From positions 1 through 64,000 of the forward strand of contig CAJFGS010000005.1 in NCBI GenBank assembly GCA_904377855.1: a stretch of 64,000 nt of DNA. The letters run 5' to 3'. Below, one piece after another: positions 34,650 to 42,868 of this stretch (the first letter of the stretch is position 1; every line of letters begins with the position of its first letter). A model generated the notes under the pieces. The model searched no databases, was not told the DNA's origin, and was given only the letters and a program-made list of their open reading frames with translations. The DNA comes from Candidatus Avimonas merdigallinarum (GTDB lineage Bacteria > Bacillota > Clostridia > Oscillospirales > Acutalibacteraceae). The translations under genes and the position numbers were made by a program.

Positions 34650-36548
34650 ATGAAATTTTTTGCGGGCGAATATGAAGTGGCGGTAATCGGCGCGGGGCAC
34701 GCGGGGATCGAGGCGGCGCTGGCCGCCGCGCGCATGGGCTGTTCCACGGCGGTTTTTACCATCAATCTGGACTGGGTGGGGAATATGCCCTGCAACCCCT
34801 CGATCGGGGGGACGGCGAAGGGCCACCTGGTGCGGGAGATCGACGCCCTGGGCGGCGAGATGGGGAAGGCGGCGGACGCGACCTTCCTGCAATCCCGCAT
34901 GCTCAACCGGGGGAAGGGCCCGGCCGTGCACTCCCTGCGCGCGCAGATCGACCGGCGGGACTATTCCGCCTATATGAAGCATACGCTGGAAACCACCCCG
35001 GGGCTGGACATCCACCAGGCCGAGGTGGTCGCCCTCGAACGGGAGGGCGGGAAATGGAAATTAACGACAAAACTGGAAGAAGAATACCTTTCACAGACGG
35101 TGATCATCGCTTCCGGCACCTTCCTGCAGGGGAAGATCTTTGTGGGGGACGTCTCCTATGACGGCGGTCCGGACGGGATGTTCGCGGCGACGGGGCTGAC
35201 CGGCTCCCTGCGGGGGCTGGGGGTGTCTCTCCGCCGGTTCAAGACCGGGACGCCGGCCCGGGTGCTCAAGTCCAGCCTCGACTTCACCCGGATGGAGCGG
35301 CAGGAGGGGGAGACCCCGGTGGTGCCCTTTTCCTTTGAGACGGGCGGGGTGCTGGAAAACCGGGAGGTGTGCCACATCACCTGGACCACGCCCGAGACCA
35401 AGGCGGTCATCCTGGCCAACCTGCACCGTTCCCCCCTCTACGGCGGGAAGATCGAGGGGGTGGGGCCGCGGTACTGCCCGAGCATCGAGGACAAAATCGT
35501 CCGTTTCGCGGATAAGGAGCGGCATCAGGTGTTTGTGGAGCCCTGCGGCCTCCACACCGACGAGATGTACCTCCAGGGGCTTTCCTCCTCCCTGCCGGTG
35601 GACGTGCAGCTGGCCTTCCTGCGCACCATCCCGGGGCTGGAAAAGGTGAAGGTGATGCGGCCGGCCTACGCCATCGAATACGACTGCTGCGACCCCCTCC
35701 AGCTTGACGGGACGCTGGAGTTCCTGGATCTGCCCGGCTTATACGGCGCCGGGCAGTTCAACGGCAGCTCCGGGTACGAGGAGGCGGCGGCCCAGGGCCT
35801 GGTGGCCGGGATAAATGCCGCCCGGAAGGTGCAGGGGCTGCCGGCCATGCGGCTGGACCGGGCCTCCAGCTACATCGGGACGCTGGTGGACGATCTGGTG
35901 ACCAAGGGCTGCACCGACCCTTACCGGATGATGACCTCCCGTTCGGAGTACCGGCTGGTCCTCCGGCAGGACAACGCGGACGAGCGGCTGACCCCGATTG
36001 GGCGGGAGATGGGGCTGGTGGACGACGTCCGCTGGGCGCATTTTGCCCGCCGGCAGGATCAGAAGCAGGCGGAGCGGCGCCGGCTGCGGGAAACCGTCCT
36101 CCCGCCCAGCGAGCGGCTGAACGCCCTGCTTGTTTCATGTGAAACAACGCCGGTTTCCAGCGGGGTCCGGCTGGAGGAACTCCTCCGCCGCCCTCAGCTC
36201 GACTATGCCAGGCTGGAACCGGTGGACGAGGGGCGGCCCGCCCTCGATCCGCTGGTGCGGGAGCAGATTGAGGTGGAACTGAAGTACGAGGGGTACATCC
36301 GCCGCCAGCAGAGTGCCATCCAGGAGATGCGGCGGCTGGAAAACCGGCTGCTGCCGGAATCGATTGCCTATGAAACGATCACCGGCCTGACCAAGGAGGC
36401 GCAGGAGAAGCTGAACCGGGTGAGGCCCCGCAGCATCGGGCAGGCGTCCCGGATCAGCGGGGTCAGCCCGGCGGATATCTCGGTGCTGCTGGTGTGGCTC
36501 GGCAGCCGGAAGGGCCGGCCGGGCGGAGGGGAGGAACCGCATGATTGA
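34650..36548 (+). CDS. mnmG: tRNA uridine 5-carboxymethylaminomethyl modification enzyme MnmG
   Basis: FAD enzyme partner of MnmE. The 632 residues begin with the dinucleotide-binding motif VIGAGHAGIEAALAAARMG, followed by family blocks MPCNPSIGGTAKGHLVREID, GGEMGKAADATFLQSRMLN and RYCPSIEDKIVRF. The helical C-terminal domain that binds tRNA and MnmE ends in QASRISGVSPADISVLLVWL. The ATG at 34650 has AGGGAG seven bases upstream, better than the GTG at 34647. A parS site lies inside the coding sequence (36131-36146). The end overlaps rsmG by eight bases. Confidence 0.97.
   Translation: MKFFAGEYEVAVIGAGHAGIEAALAAARMGCSTAVFTINLDWVGNMPCNPSIGGTAKGHLVREIDALGGEMGKAADATFLQSRMLNRGKGPAVHSLRAQIDRRDYSAYMKHTLETTPGLDIHQAEVVALEREGGKWKLTTKLEEEYLSQTVIIASGTFLQGKIFVGDVSYDGGPDGMFAATGLTGSLRGLGVSLRRFKTGTPARVLKSSLDFTRMERQEGETPVVPFSFETGGVLENREVCHITWTTPETKAVILANLHRSPLYGGKIEGVGPRYCPSIEDKIVRFADKERHQVFVEPCGLHTDEMYLQGLSSSLPVDVQLAFLRTIPGLEKVKVMRPAYAIEYDCCDPLQLDGTLEFLDLPGLYGAGQFNGSSGYEEAAAQGLVAGINAARKVQGLPAMRLDRASSYIGTLVDDLVTKGCTDPYRMMTSRSEYRLVLRQDNADERLTPIGREMGLVDDVRWAHFARRQDQKQAERRRLRETVLPPSERLNALLVSCETTPVSSGVRLEELLRRPQLDYARLEPVDEGRPALDPLVREQIEVELKYEGYIRRQQSAIQEMRRLENRLLPESIAYETITGLTKEAQEKLNRVRPRSIGQASRISGVSPADISVLLVWLGSRKGRPGGGEEPHD
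36131..36146. promoter_or_regulatory. parS: parS site 1 (within mnmG)
   Basis: TGTTTCATGTGAAACA, a 16-bp near-perfect palindrome matching the consensus TGTTTCACGTGAAACA with one change. It is the loading site for ParB/Spo0J, 3.4 kb upstream of parB. Confidence 0.9.
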
Positions 36549-37269
36549 CCGCGAAAGCCTGCGTTGCCAGGCGGCGGAGCAGGGGATCAACCTGTCGGAG
36601 GAGATGCTCGCCCGCTTTGACCGGTATGCGGCGCTGCTGGTCGAATGGAATGAGAGAATCAACCTGACGGCGATTACCGCGCCGGAGGAGATTGTCCGGA
36701 AGCATTTTGTGGACAGCCTTACCCTGCTCCCCTGCCTGCCGGAAGGGGAACTGCGGTTGATCGACGTGGGGACGGGGGCCGGCTTCCCCGGCGTGGCGCT
36801 GGCAATTGCCCGCCCCTCCATCCGGCTCACCCTGCTGGACAGCCTGAATAAACGGCTGGTTTTCCTGCAGGAGCTCTGCGGCGCCCTGTCCATCCCGGTG
36901 ACCCTTGTCCACGCCCGGGCGGAGGACGGCGGCCGGAAGCCGGAGCTGCGGGAACAGTTCGATGCGGCGACCGCCCGCGCCGTGGCCGCGCTGCCCACCC
37001 TTTGCGAATACTGCCTGCCCTTTGTCCGGCCGGGCGGCGTCTTTTACGCGATGAAGGGGCCGGACGGGACGGAAGAGGCCAAAGCCGCCCAGAACGCAGC
37101 CCGGCTCCTGGGCGGGCGGATCGGCGTGCCCCGTGCGGTCCGGCTTCCCGGCGGGCCGGGGGAGGAAGCGCTGGAGCGGCTGCTGATTCCTGTCGACAAG
37201 GTATCCGCAACGCCGCCGTCCTATCCCCGCCCTTCGGCAAAAATCGCCAAGCAGGGACCGCTGAAATAA
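36541..37269 (+). CDS. rsmG: 16S rRNA (guanine-527 N7) methyltransferase RsmG
   Basis: Uses S-adenosylmethionine to methylate G527 of 16S rRNA; loss gives low-level streptomycin resistance in other bacteria. The 242 residues show LVEWNERINLTAITAPEEIV and KHFVDSLTLLP, then the SAM motif DVGTGAGFPGVALAIARP, and the later PFVRPGGVFYAMKG. It overlaps mnmG by eight bases, so it is translated from the same mRNA. Confidence 0.96.
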   Translation: MIDRESLRCQAAEQGINLSEEMLARFDRYAALLVEWNERINLTAITAPEEIVRKHFVDSLTLLPCLPEGELRLIDVGTGAGFPGVALAIARPSIRLTLLDSLNKRLVFLQELCGALSIPVTLVHARAEDGGRKPELREQFDAATARAVAALPTLCEYCLPFVRPGGVFYAMKGPDGTEEAKAAQNAARLLGGRIGVPRAVRLPGGPGEEALERLLIPVDKVSATPPSYPRPSAKIAKQGPLK

Positions 37270-37402
37270 CCGTTCGACAACCGGATCCGACACAATTGGA
37301 AAAGGCTTCCATGCTATACTGGCACCGCAGCGGGTTAATCGGGAGGGAGTTTGTCGGCTTTCCTTTGATTCCCGGATTGCGCGATAGAAGGGACGTGCCG
37401 GT

Positions 37403-38263
37403 ATGGGGATGTTTAAAGCAAAATATAAGACAAGCGGGCGGATCCTGCTGATCCCGACGGGGGATATCCAGCCCAACCCGGATCAGCCGCGGAAGGAGTT
37501 CAGCTACGAGAAGCTGCTGGAATTGGCCCAGAGCATCAATGAAAACGGGCTCATCCATCCGCTCACCATCCGCTTCCAGCAGGACAAGCCGGTCCTGGTG
37601 GCGGGGGAACGGCGGCTGCGCGCCGCAAAAATCGCGGGGATCCGGGAGATCCCCTGCATTGCCGTGGAAGGGGAAGGGGACCGATCCGCCCTGCTCGCCC
37701 TGATCGAGAACCTCCAGCGGGAGGACATGAACTGCTTTGAGGAGGCGGAGGGGATCCGGCGGCTGATCGCCGTCTACGGGCTGACGCAGGAGGAAGCCGC
37801 CAACCGGCTGGGCTGCTCCCAGCCGACGGTGGCCAACCGCCTGCGGCTGCTGCGGCTCGCGCCGGAGGAGAGGCGGGCGATCCTCGCGGCCGGGCTGACC
37901 GAGCGCCATGCCCGCGCGCTCCTGCGGCTGGAGGAGCCGGCCGCCCGCGCCGCCGCCCTCAAACGGATTATCGAGGGGAAGCTGAACGCTGCGCAGACCG
38001 ACCGCCTGATCGACGAGATGGTGCAGGGAAAAGCGCAGGGGGCAAAACCGAAGCCGAAGCGGCCCCTCCCGCTGGTCCGGGATATCCGGCTGTTCCTGAA
38101 TACGGTCAACAACGCGGTGGACACGATGCGCCGCTCTGGGATTGACGCCAGCGCGGAGAAGACGGAAACCGAGGAATTCATCCAATACGTCGTCCGGATC
38201 CCCAAGGAGCAGGGAGGCAAGTCGCCGCTGGTGCTCCACCGGAAGAAGGACTGCACGGCATAA
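37403..38263 (+). CDS. noc: ParB-like nucleoid occlusion protein Noc
   Basis: 286-residue ParB-family DNA-binding protein. The N-terminal ParB/CTPase fold has IPTGDIQPNPDQPRK, SINENGLIHPLTIR and PVLVAGERRLRAAKIAG (the GERRLRAA CTP-binding box). LIENLQREDMNCFEEAEGI and the HTH LTQEEAANRLGCSQPTVANRL follow, then a helical C-terminal dimer domain. Noc keeps the division machinery off the nucleoid. Position between rsmG and soj is the usual one for noc. No canonical Noc-binding palindrome was noticed in the window, so a second ParB is the alternative. An extended -10 (TGCTATACT, 37312-37320) precedes it. Confidence 0.85.
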   Translation: MGMFKAKYKTSGRILLIPTGDIQPNPDQPRKEFSYEKLLELAQSINENGLIHPLTIRFQQDKPVLVAGERRLRAAKIAGIREIPCIAVEGEGDRSALLALIENLQREDMNCFEEAEGIRRLIAVYGLTQEEAANRLGCSQPTVANRLRLLRLAPEERRAILAAGLTERHARALLRLEEPAARAAALKRIIEGKLNAAQTDRLIDEMVQGKAQGAKPKPKRPLPLVRDIRLFLNTVNNAVDTMRRSGIDASAEKTETEEFIQYVVRIPKEQGGKSPLVLHRKKDCTA

Positions 38264-38281
38264 GGATACATAAGGATAGAA

Positions 38282-38318
38282 GGGAGCGCTCCGCAAAGAG
38301 GCGGGGCGCTCCCTTTTT
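38282..38318 (+). terminator. Terminator of noc
   Basis: GGGAGCGCTCCGC (38282-38294) and GCGGGGCGCTCCC (38301-38313) with one bulge, followed by TTTTT. Its last T is the first base of parS site 2. Confidence 0.8.
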
Positions 38319-38333
38319 GTTTCATGTGAAACA
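38318..38333. promoter_or_regulatory. parS: parS site 2 (between noc and soj)
   Basis: TGTTTCATGTGAAACA, identical to site 1, abutting the noc terminator. ParB loading here could also influence soj-parB expression. Confidence 0.92.
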
Positions 38334-38596
38334 TTTGCGCTTCTTCTGCAGCCGGAAGGGAGGCGGGCGCGGGGCGGGGACGCAGAAGCGGGGAGGCAGG
38401 AGAAGAGGCCCGGCGGCATCCGGGAAGGCGGGGAAGGGCGGGGAACAGGACAGGCAGGACGAGGGGGAAAGGAATGGAGAAAAAAGAGTAAAAAGCGGGG
38501 GAGGGGCGCTGAAAATGGGCGGAAAGCGGCCGGAAAGCCGCCAAAGAGGCAAAGGAGGGAGGAAAATTCCCTCTTTCCCCCTGCAGGGGATTGTGC
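38334..38596. other. Purine-skewed intergenic stretch
   Basis: The plus strand is rich in G and A (runs such as GGGAGGCGGGCGCGGGGCGG) with no coding signal. CCCCCTGCAGGGG forms a small hairpin just before the soj -10. Confidence 0.4.
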
Positions 38597-38602
38597 TATA
38601 AT
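38594..38602 (+). promoter_or_regulatory. Extended -10 of the soj-parB operon
   Basis: TGC (38594-38596) followed by TATAAT (38597-38602). No good -35 is present, as expected for extended -10 promoters. The leader is about 105 nt. Confidence 0.6.
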
Positions 38603-38713
38603 AAAACCCGAGCCGCCTCTGCCTGGGCTGAAGGGGCCGAAAAGGACGAAAAACAGGCAGACGGCGGGAAAAAGACGGCTCAAAGGGCGACGGAAAGGAC
38701 AGGTGCGGGGCAG

Positions 38714-39475
38714 ATGGCGAAAATCGTTGCGGTCGTGAACCAAAAGGGCGGGGTGGGGAAAACCACCACCACCGTCAACCTCGCGTCGGCGGTCGGCGCC
38801 CGGGGGAAACGCTGCCTGCTGGTGGATGTGGACCCGCAGGGGAACGCGACCAGCGGCCTGGGCGTGGATAAGCGGGAGACCGCCCAGTCGACCTACGAAC
38901 TCCTCATCGGGACGGCGGAGCCGGAGGCGGTCCTCCTCCATACCGAATATAAAAACGTCGATATCCTGCCCTCCGGCATCCGGCTGGCCGGCGCGGAAAT
39001 CGAGATGGTGGACCTCAACCGGCGGGAAAGCCGGCTCACCGCGGCCCTGGCGCCGCTGCGGGGGCAGTACGACTACATTTTTATCGACTGCCCGCCCTCC
39101 CTGGGGCTTCTGACGCTGAACGCCCTGTGCGCGGCGGACACCCTGCTGGTGCCTATACAGTGCGAATACTATGCCTTGGAGGGGCTGTCCCAGCTCATGG
39201 CGACCGTGCGGCAGGTCAAGCGGCTGTACAACCCGCAGCTTGAACTGGACGGCGTCCTGCTGACCATGTACGACGGGCGGCTGAACCTCACCCAGCAGGT
39301 GGTGGCCGAGGTGAAGAAATTCTTCCCCCGCAAGGTCTACGCCACCGCCATCCCGCGCAGCGTCCGGCTTTCGGAAGCGCCCAGCTTCGGGAAGCCCATC
39401 AACTACTACGATCGCGCCTCCCGCGGCGCCCAGGCGTACGACGCGCTCGCAGCGGAGTTTATGCAGAAGAAATAA
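38714..39475 (+). CDS. soj: Chromosome partitioning ATPase Soj/ParA
   Basis: ParA ATPase that works with ParB-parS in origin segregation and, in Bacillus, controls DnaA. The 253 residues start MAKIVAVVNQKGGVGKTTTT with the deviant Walker A; CLLVDVDPQGNATSGLG, FIDCPPSLGLLTLNAL (switch II) and the C-terminal PSFGKPINYYDRASRGAQAY follow. The start at 38714 is set by the family N-terminus; a longer upstream frame lacks support. It is followed by parB after 24 bp. Confidence 0.96.
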   Translation: MAKIVAVVNQKGGVGKTTTTVNLASAVGARGKRCLLVDVDPQGNATSGLGVDKRETAQSTYELLIGTAEPEAVLLHTEYKNVDILPSGIRLAGAEIEMVDLNRRESRLTAALAPLRGQYDYIFIDCPPSLGLLTLNALCAADTLLVPIQCEYYALEGLSQLMATVRQVKRLYNPQLELDGVLLTMYDGRLNLTQQVVAEVKKFFPRKVYATAIPRSVRLSEAPSFGKPINYYDRASRGAQAYDALAAEFMQKK

Positions 39476-39499
39476 AGGAAAACGAGGGAGGAACGGCGA

Positions 39500-40360
39500 A
39501 TGGCGGTAAAAAAAGGCGGATTGGGGAAGGGGCTCGAGGCCCTTTTCGCCGAAAACGCGGTGGAGGAGCAGGGGAAGACCATCTCCCTGCGGATTTCGGA
39601 AATTGAACCGAACCGCGCCCAGCCCCGCAAACAGTTTGACGAGGAATCGCTGGCGGAACTCGCCGATTCCATTAAGCAGCACGGGGTGCTCCAGCCGCTG
39701 CTGGTCCGGCCGCTCAGCGGCGGAAGCTACCAGCTGGTCGCGGGGGAGCGCCGGTGGCGCGCCTCCCGGCTGGCCGGCCTGACCGAGGTGCCGGTGATCG
39801 TCCGGGAGATGACCGACCGGGAAGCGGCCGAACTGGCCCTTATTGAAAACCTCCAGCGGGAGGATCTCAACCCGATGGAAGAGGCGCTCGGCTTCAAGAC
39901 GCTCATGGACGGGTACGGCCTGACCCAGGAGGAAACCGCCCAGGCGGTGAATAAATCCCGCCCCGCGGTCGCCAACGCCCTCCGCCTGCTCAACCTCCCC
40001 CAGCCGGTGGCGGATCTGGTCGCCGAGGGGAAGCTTTCGGCCGGCCATGCCCGCGCGGTGCTTTCCTTCGGCAGCGCGGAGGAACAGGTCGCGGCGGCGC
40101 AGGCGGCGGTGCAGGGCGGCCTTTCGGTGCGGGAACTCGAAAAGCAGGCGAAGGCTGCCAAAACCGGCCGGTCCCGCCCGGCCGCCTCCGCCTTTTCCCG
40201 CAGCAGCTTCTACGACGAGGTGGAGCTCTCCCTGACCGAGCATCTCGGCCGGAAGGTCAAGGTCAGCCAGGGAAGGAAGGGGGGCGTCCTCCAGATCGAG
40301 TTCTATTCGCAGGACGACCTCCGGATGCTGGCGAACGACCTGGCCCCGGAGGAAAAATAA
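39500..40360 (+). CDS. parB: Chromosome partitioning protein ParB/Spo0J
   Basis: CTP-dependent DNA clamp that loads at parS and spreads to guide origin segregation and SMC loading. The 286 residues show the Spo0J N-terminus (VKKGGLGKGLEALF), SEIEPNRAQPRKQFDEESL, ADSIKQHGVLQPLLVRP, VAGERRWRASRLAG (CTP box), IENLQREDLNPMEEA, the HTH LTQEETAQAVNKSRPAVANAL and a C-terminal dimer domain (SSFYDEVELSLTEHLGRKV). It ends the block started by mnmE. Confidence 0.96.
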   Translation: MAVKKGGLGKGLEALFAENAVEEQGKTISLRISEIEPNRAQPRKQFDEESLAELADSIKQHGVLQPLLVRPLSGGSYQLVAGERRWRASRLAGLTEVPVIVREMTDREAAELALIENLQREDLNPMEEALGFKTLMDGYGLTQEETAQAVNKSRPAVANALRLLNLPQPVADLVAEGKLSAGHARAVLSFGSAEEQVAAAQAAVQGGLSVRELEKQAKAAKTGRSRPAASAFSRSSFYDEVELSLTEHLGRKVKVSQGRKGGVLQIEFYSQDDLRMLANDLAPEEK

Positions 40361-40387
40361 AACCCGCCTGCCCGGAAAGCCGCCGGG

Positions 40388-40419
40388 TTTTCCACCAAAG
40401 GCAGAGCGGATGTGGAAAA
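40388..40419. promoter_or_regulatory. TTTTCCAC-N16-GTGGAAAA inverted pair, copy 2
   Basis: TTTTCCAC (40388-40395) and GTGGAAAA (40412-40419), 16 bases apart, in the 92-bp gap after parB. The inverted half reads TTTTCCACA, one base from the canonical DnaA box. Confidence 0.55.
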
Positions 40420-40452
40420 ATCAGCAGGAGAAAAAGCAGGAGGAACGGATAT

Positions 40453-40932
40453 ATGTCGGTTGAAACGGTCAAAGAATACCTCTCCCAGTGGGGGAGGGAG
40501 AAGGACGTCCTGGAATTCCCGGTTTCCAGCGCTACGGTGGAGCTGGCGGCCCAGGCCCTCCATACCGCCCCGGGGCAGATTGCGAAAACCCTTTCCTTTG
40601 CCCGGGGGGAGGGCTGCCTGCTGGTGGTGGCCGCGGGGGACGCGCGGATTGACAACGCTAAGTTCAAAGCGGCCCTCGGCACCAAGGCGAAGATGCTGAC
40701 CCCGGATCAGGTGCTGGCGATGACCGGCCACGCGGTGGGCGGCGTCTGCCCCTTCGCCCTGCCCGAGGACGTCCCGGTCTATCTGGACGAGTCCCTGCGG
40801 GAGAAGGGGGTCGTTTACCCTGCCTGCGGAAGCAGCAATTCCGCGATCCGGCTGACCCTGGAGGAACTGGCGGCGTATTCCCGCAGCCGCGGCTGGGTGG
40901 ATGTCTGCAAGCGGACCGAGGCCGCGGAGTAA
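40453..40932 (+). CDS. YbaK/EbsC-type aminoacyl-tRNA editing protein
   Basis: Free-standing homolog of the ProRS editing domain; such proteins hydrolyse mischarged tRNAs such as Cys-tRNA(Pro) or Ala-tRNA(Pro). The 159 residues carry the family blocks ALHTAPGQIAKTLSF (with the catalytic Lys in IAKTL), DARIDNAKFKAALGTKAKML, GHAVGGVCPFALP and a C-terminal GSSNSAIRLTLEELA. Which mischarged tRNA it edits cannot be told. RBS AGGAGGA lies upstream. It may share a transcript with the thioesterase 30 bp later. Confidence 0.9.
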   Translation: MSVETVKEYLSQWGREKDVLEFPVSSATVELAAQALHTAPGQIAKTLSFARGEGCLLVVAAGDARIDNAKFKAALGTKAKMLTPDQVLAMTGHAVGGVCPFALPEDVPVYLDESLREKGVVYPACGSSNSAIRLTLEELAAYSRSRGWVDVCKRTEAAE

Positions 40933-40962
40933 AGCGGAGCAAAATATACGGAGAGTTTATTT

Positions 40963-41733
40963 ATGACAAAGTATACAATCGCCCCGGATTATACCTGGGA
41001 TATCCGGATCCATTCCTATGAAGCCGGGCCCGACCGCCGGCTGCGCTTGTCCAGCCAGCTCAAGCTGCAGCAGGAGGTGGGGGAGCTCCATTTTTCCGCC
41101 GGCGGGCTGGGGTATGACGAACTGTACCGCCATGGGATCGCGTTCGTCCTCACCCGGACCCACAGCCTGATTTCCCGCGCGCCGGAGCTGGGGGAGCAGG
41201 TCCATCTGCGCACCTGGCACCGGAGTTCCCGCGGGGCGCAGTTTTACCGCTGCTACCAGTTCCTGGACGGCGAGGGCCGGGTGCTCGTGGACAGCGTGAC
41301 CGCGTTCGCCCTGGTGGATGTGAAGGAGCACAAGCTCCTGCGGCCCACGGTTTTTCAGGAATTCGGGCTGGAGGAGCAGCCGGAGCGGAAGGGCGGCTGC
41401 CCCGATCCGGCCAAGTGGAGGCTCCCGGCAGGGCTGGAGCCGGCGGGGGAACGGCCCGTCCGGTGGTCGGACATCGACTACAACGGGCATTTGAACAACA
41501 CGGTGTACGCCGACATCGCCTGCGACGTGCTGCCGGGCGGGATGGCCGGGCGTCATGTCACCGAATTTTCGATCGCCTTTGTGCACGAGGCCGTCGAGGG
41601 GGAGGCCCTGACGCTCGCCGCCGGGACGGGATACGGGGAGGATCCCTCCTGCCACTGGGTGAGCGGGGACCTGCCGGACGGCCGCCGCTGTTTCGAGGCC
41701 AAGCTGTTCCTGAGCCCGGATGGATCGGTTTGA
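40963..41733 (+). CDS. Acyl-ACP thioesterase
   Basis: 256-residue double hot-dog protein of the acyl-ACP thioesterase family (bacterial relatives of plant FatA/FatB), which releases fatty acids from acyl carrier protein. Unit 1 (about 1-125) has LSSQLKLQQEVGELHFSAGG and HGIAFVLTRTHSLISRAPEL. Unit 2 (about 160-256) has VRWSDIDYNGHLNNTVYADI, which holds the catalytic Asp-Asn-His set (D, N and H of DIDYNGHLNN). The acyl length preference is not readable. Its 3' end overlaps the next gene by 14 bp. Confidence 0.9.
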   Translation: MTKYTIAPDYTWDIRIHSYEAGPDRRLRLSSQLKLQQEVGELHFSAGGLGYDELYRHGIAFVLTRTHSLISRAPELGEQVHLRTWHRSSRGAQFYRCYQFLDGEGRVLVDSVTAFALVDVKEHKLLRPTVFQEFGLEEQPERKGGCPDPAKWRLPAGLEPAGERPVRWSDIDYNGHLNNTVYADIACDVLPGGMAGRHVTEFSIAFVHEAVEGEALTLAAGTGYGEDPSCHWVSGDLPDGRRCFEAKLFLSPDGSV

Positions 41734-42463
41734 GCAGGCGCGGGCCCGGGCGCTCGCCGGACTGCAGGAACGCCCGGGGATCGGCACCCTGCGGGAGCGG
41801 AGCCTGCACGCCATCCTGAAATACTGGGCGGATCCGGACGAAAGCCATCACGAGGCGGCCCTTCCCTGCCGCCTGATCGCCGACATCTGGGACGGGGAAC
41901 GGGTGACCGAAATCCAGACCCGGGGCTTCAGCAAGCTGCGGCCCAAGCTGGCGCGGCTGCTGCCCGACTATGCGGTGACCATCCTCTATCCCGTCGCCCG
42001 GACAAAGCGGCTGATCTGGGTGGATCCCGAAAGCGGCGCATTGTCCGCCCCGCGGAAATCCCCCAAAACCGGGACGGCTTGGGACGCGTTCCGGGAACTG
42101 TATTATATCCGGGATTATCTGTGCTCCCCCCGCCTCTCCCTCCGCCTGGTGTATCTGGAGATGGAGGAATACCGCCTGCTCAACGGGTGGAGCCGCGACC
42201 GGAAAAAGGGATCCTGCCGGGTGGAACGGATCCCCACCGCCCTGCTGGGGGAGGAAACCCTCTGCGGCCCGGCCGATTTTGCGGCCCTCCTCCCGCCGGG
42301 GCTGCCCGCCCCCTTCACCAGCGGCTCCCTGGCGGAGGCGCTGCATATCCCGCCGAAACGGGCGGGGCAGATAATAAACGTATTGTATTCGATCGGATCG
42401 ATTATACGAGAAGGAAAATCCGGAAGGGCGTTTTTGTACCGGAACGCCTGGCCGCAGGGCTGA
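41720..42463 (+). CDS. Conserved unknown protein, possible nuclease fold plus winged helix
   Basis: 247 residues, of a conserved clostridial type that I have no name for. The first 100 residues contain CRLIADIWDGERVTEIQTRG followed by a helix (FSKLRPKLARLLPDY) and strand (AVTILYPV). A D...ExQ pattern in a beta-hairpin followed by a helix is what PD-(D/E)XK nucleases show. The middle has MEEYRLLNGWSRDRKKGSCR, strongly basic. The last 60 residues (FTSGSLAEALHIPPKRAGQI and NVLYSIGSIIREG) look like a winged helix with a wing at KSGRAFLYR. Nuclease activity is only an inference. It overlaps the thioesterase gene by 14 bp. Confidence 0.7.
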   Translation: MDRFEQARARALAGLQERPGIGTLRERSLHAILKYWADPDESHHEAALPCRLIADIWDGERVTEIQTRGFSKLRPKLARLLPDYAVTILYPVARTKRLIWVDPESGALSAPRKSPKTGTAWDAFRELYYIRDYLCSPRLSLRLVYLEMEEYRLLNGWSRDRKKGSCRVERIPTALLGEETLCGPADFAALLPPGLPAPFTSGSLAEALHIPPKRAGQIINVLYSIGSIIREGKSGRAFLYRNAWPQG

Positions 42464-42868
42464 AAACGGCCGCGGGCGGCTGCTCCCCGGATAAGCCGGC
42501 GTCCGGCCCGGAGCGCGGCTCCCCGCCGGTTCCGCGGAAAAGCGGCCGCCGGGGGCCGGAACGCCCGAAAAAAGCCGGCCTCCCTTTTCGCGGGGCGTTT
42601 GCCCGAAGGCGGGACGGCCGCGGGAGAGAGGCCCGCGCGGGAAACGAAAAGGGGATTGGGCGGGACGGCGGTGGTTTTTTCCGCCGCGGCCCGCATAGAA
42701 TAGAGAATAGAGAGATAAAGAGAGGGAAAGTTAGAGGGAAAGGCGGAAAAGGAAGGGGGATTCCCGGCCTGCTGCCGCGCAGCGCCGGGGCGGGAATCCT
42801 GCTCGGGGCGTCCGGCCCCGCCCGGGAGGAAGGACGGCCGCCGCCTTGGCAGAAAGGAATGGTTTTGC
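42464..42868. other. Intergenic, GC-rich then purine-rich, no gene seen
   Basis: 400 bp without coding signal. At 42696-42740 short units of AGAGAATAG/AGAGATAAAGAGAG type make a purine tract on the plus strand shortly before the glycosyltransferase gene. No promoter box is convincing. Confidence 0.4.

Noticed and set aside
36827..40243. A 1138-residue minus-strand open frame
   Set aside because: It lies opposite rsmG, noc, soj and parB. It has no RBS and an Arg/Gly/His/Leu-rich composition typical of a GC shadow.
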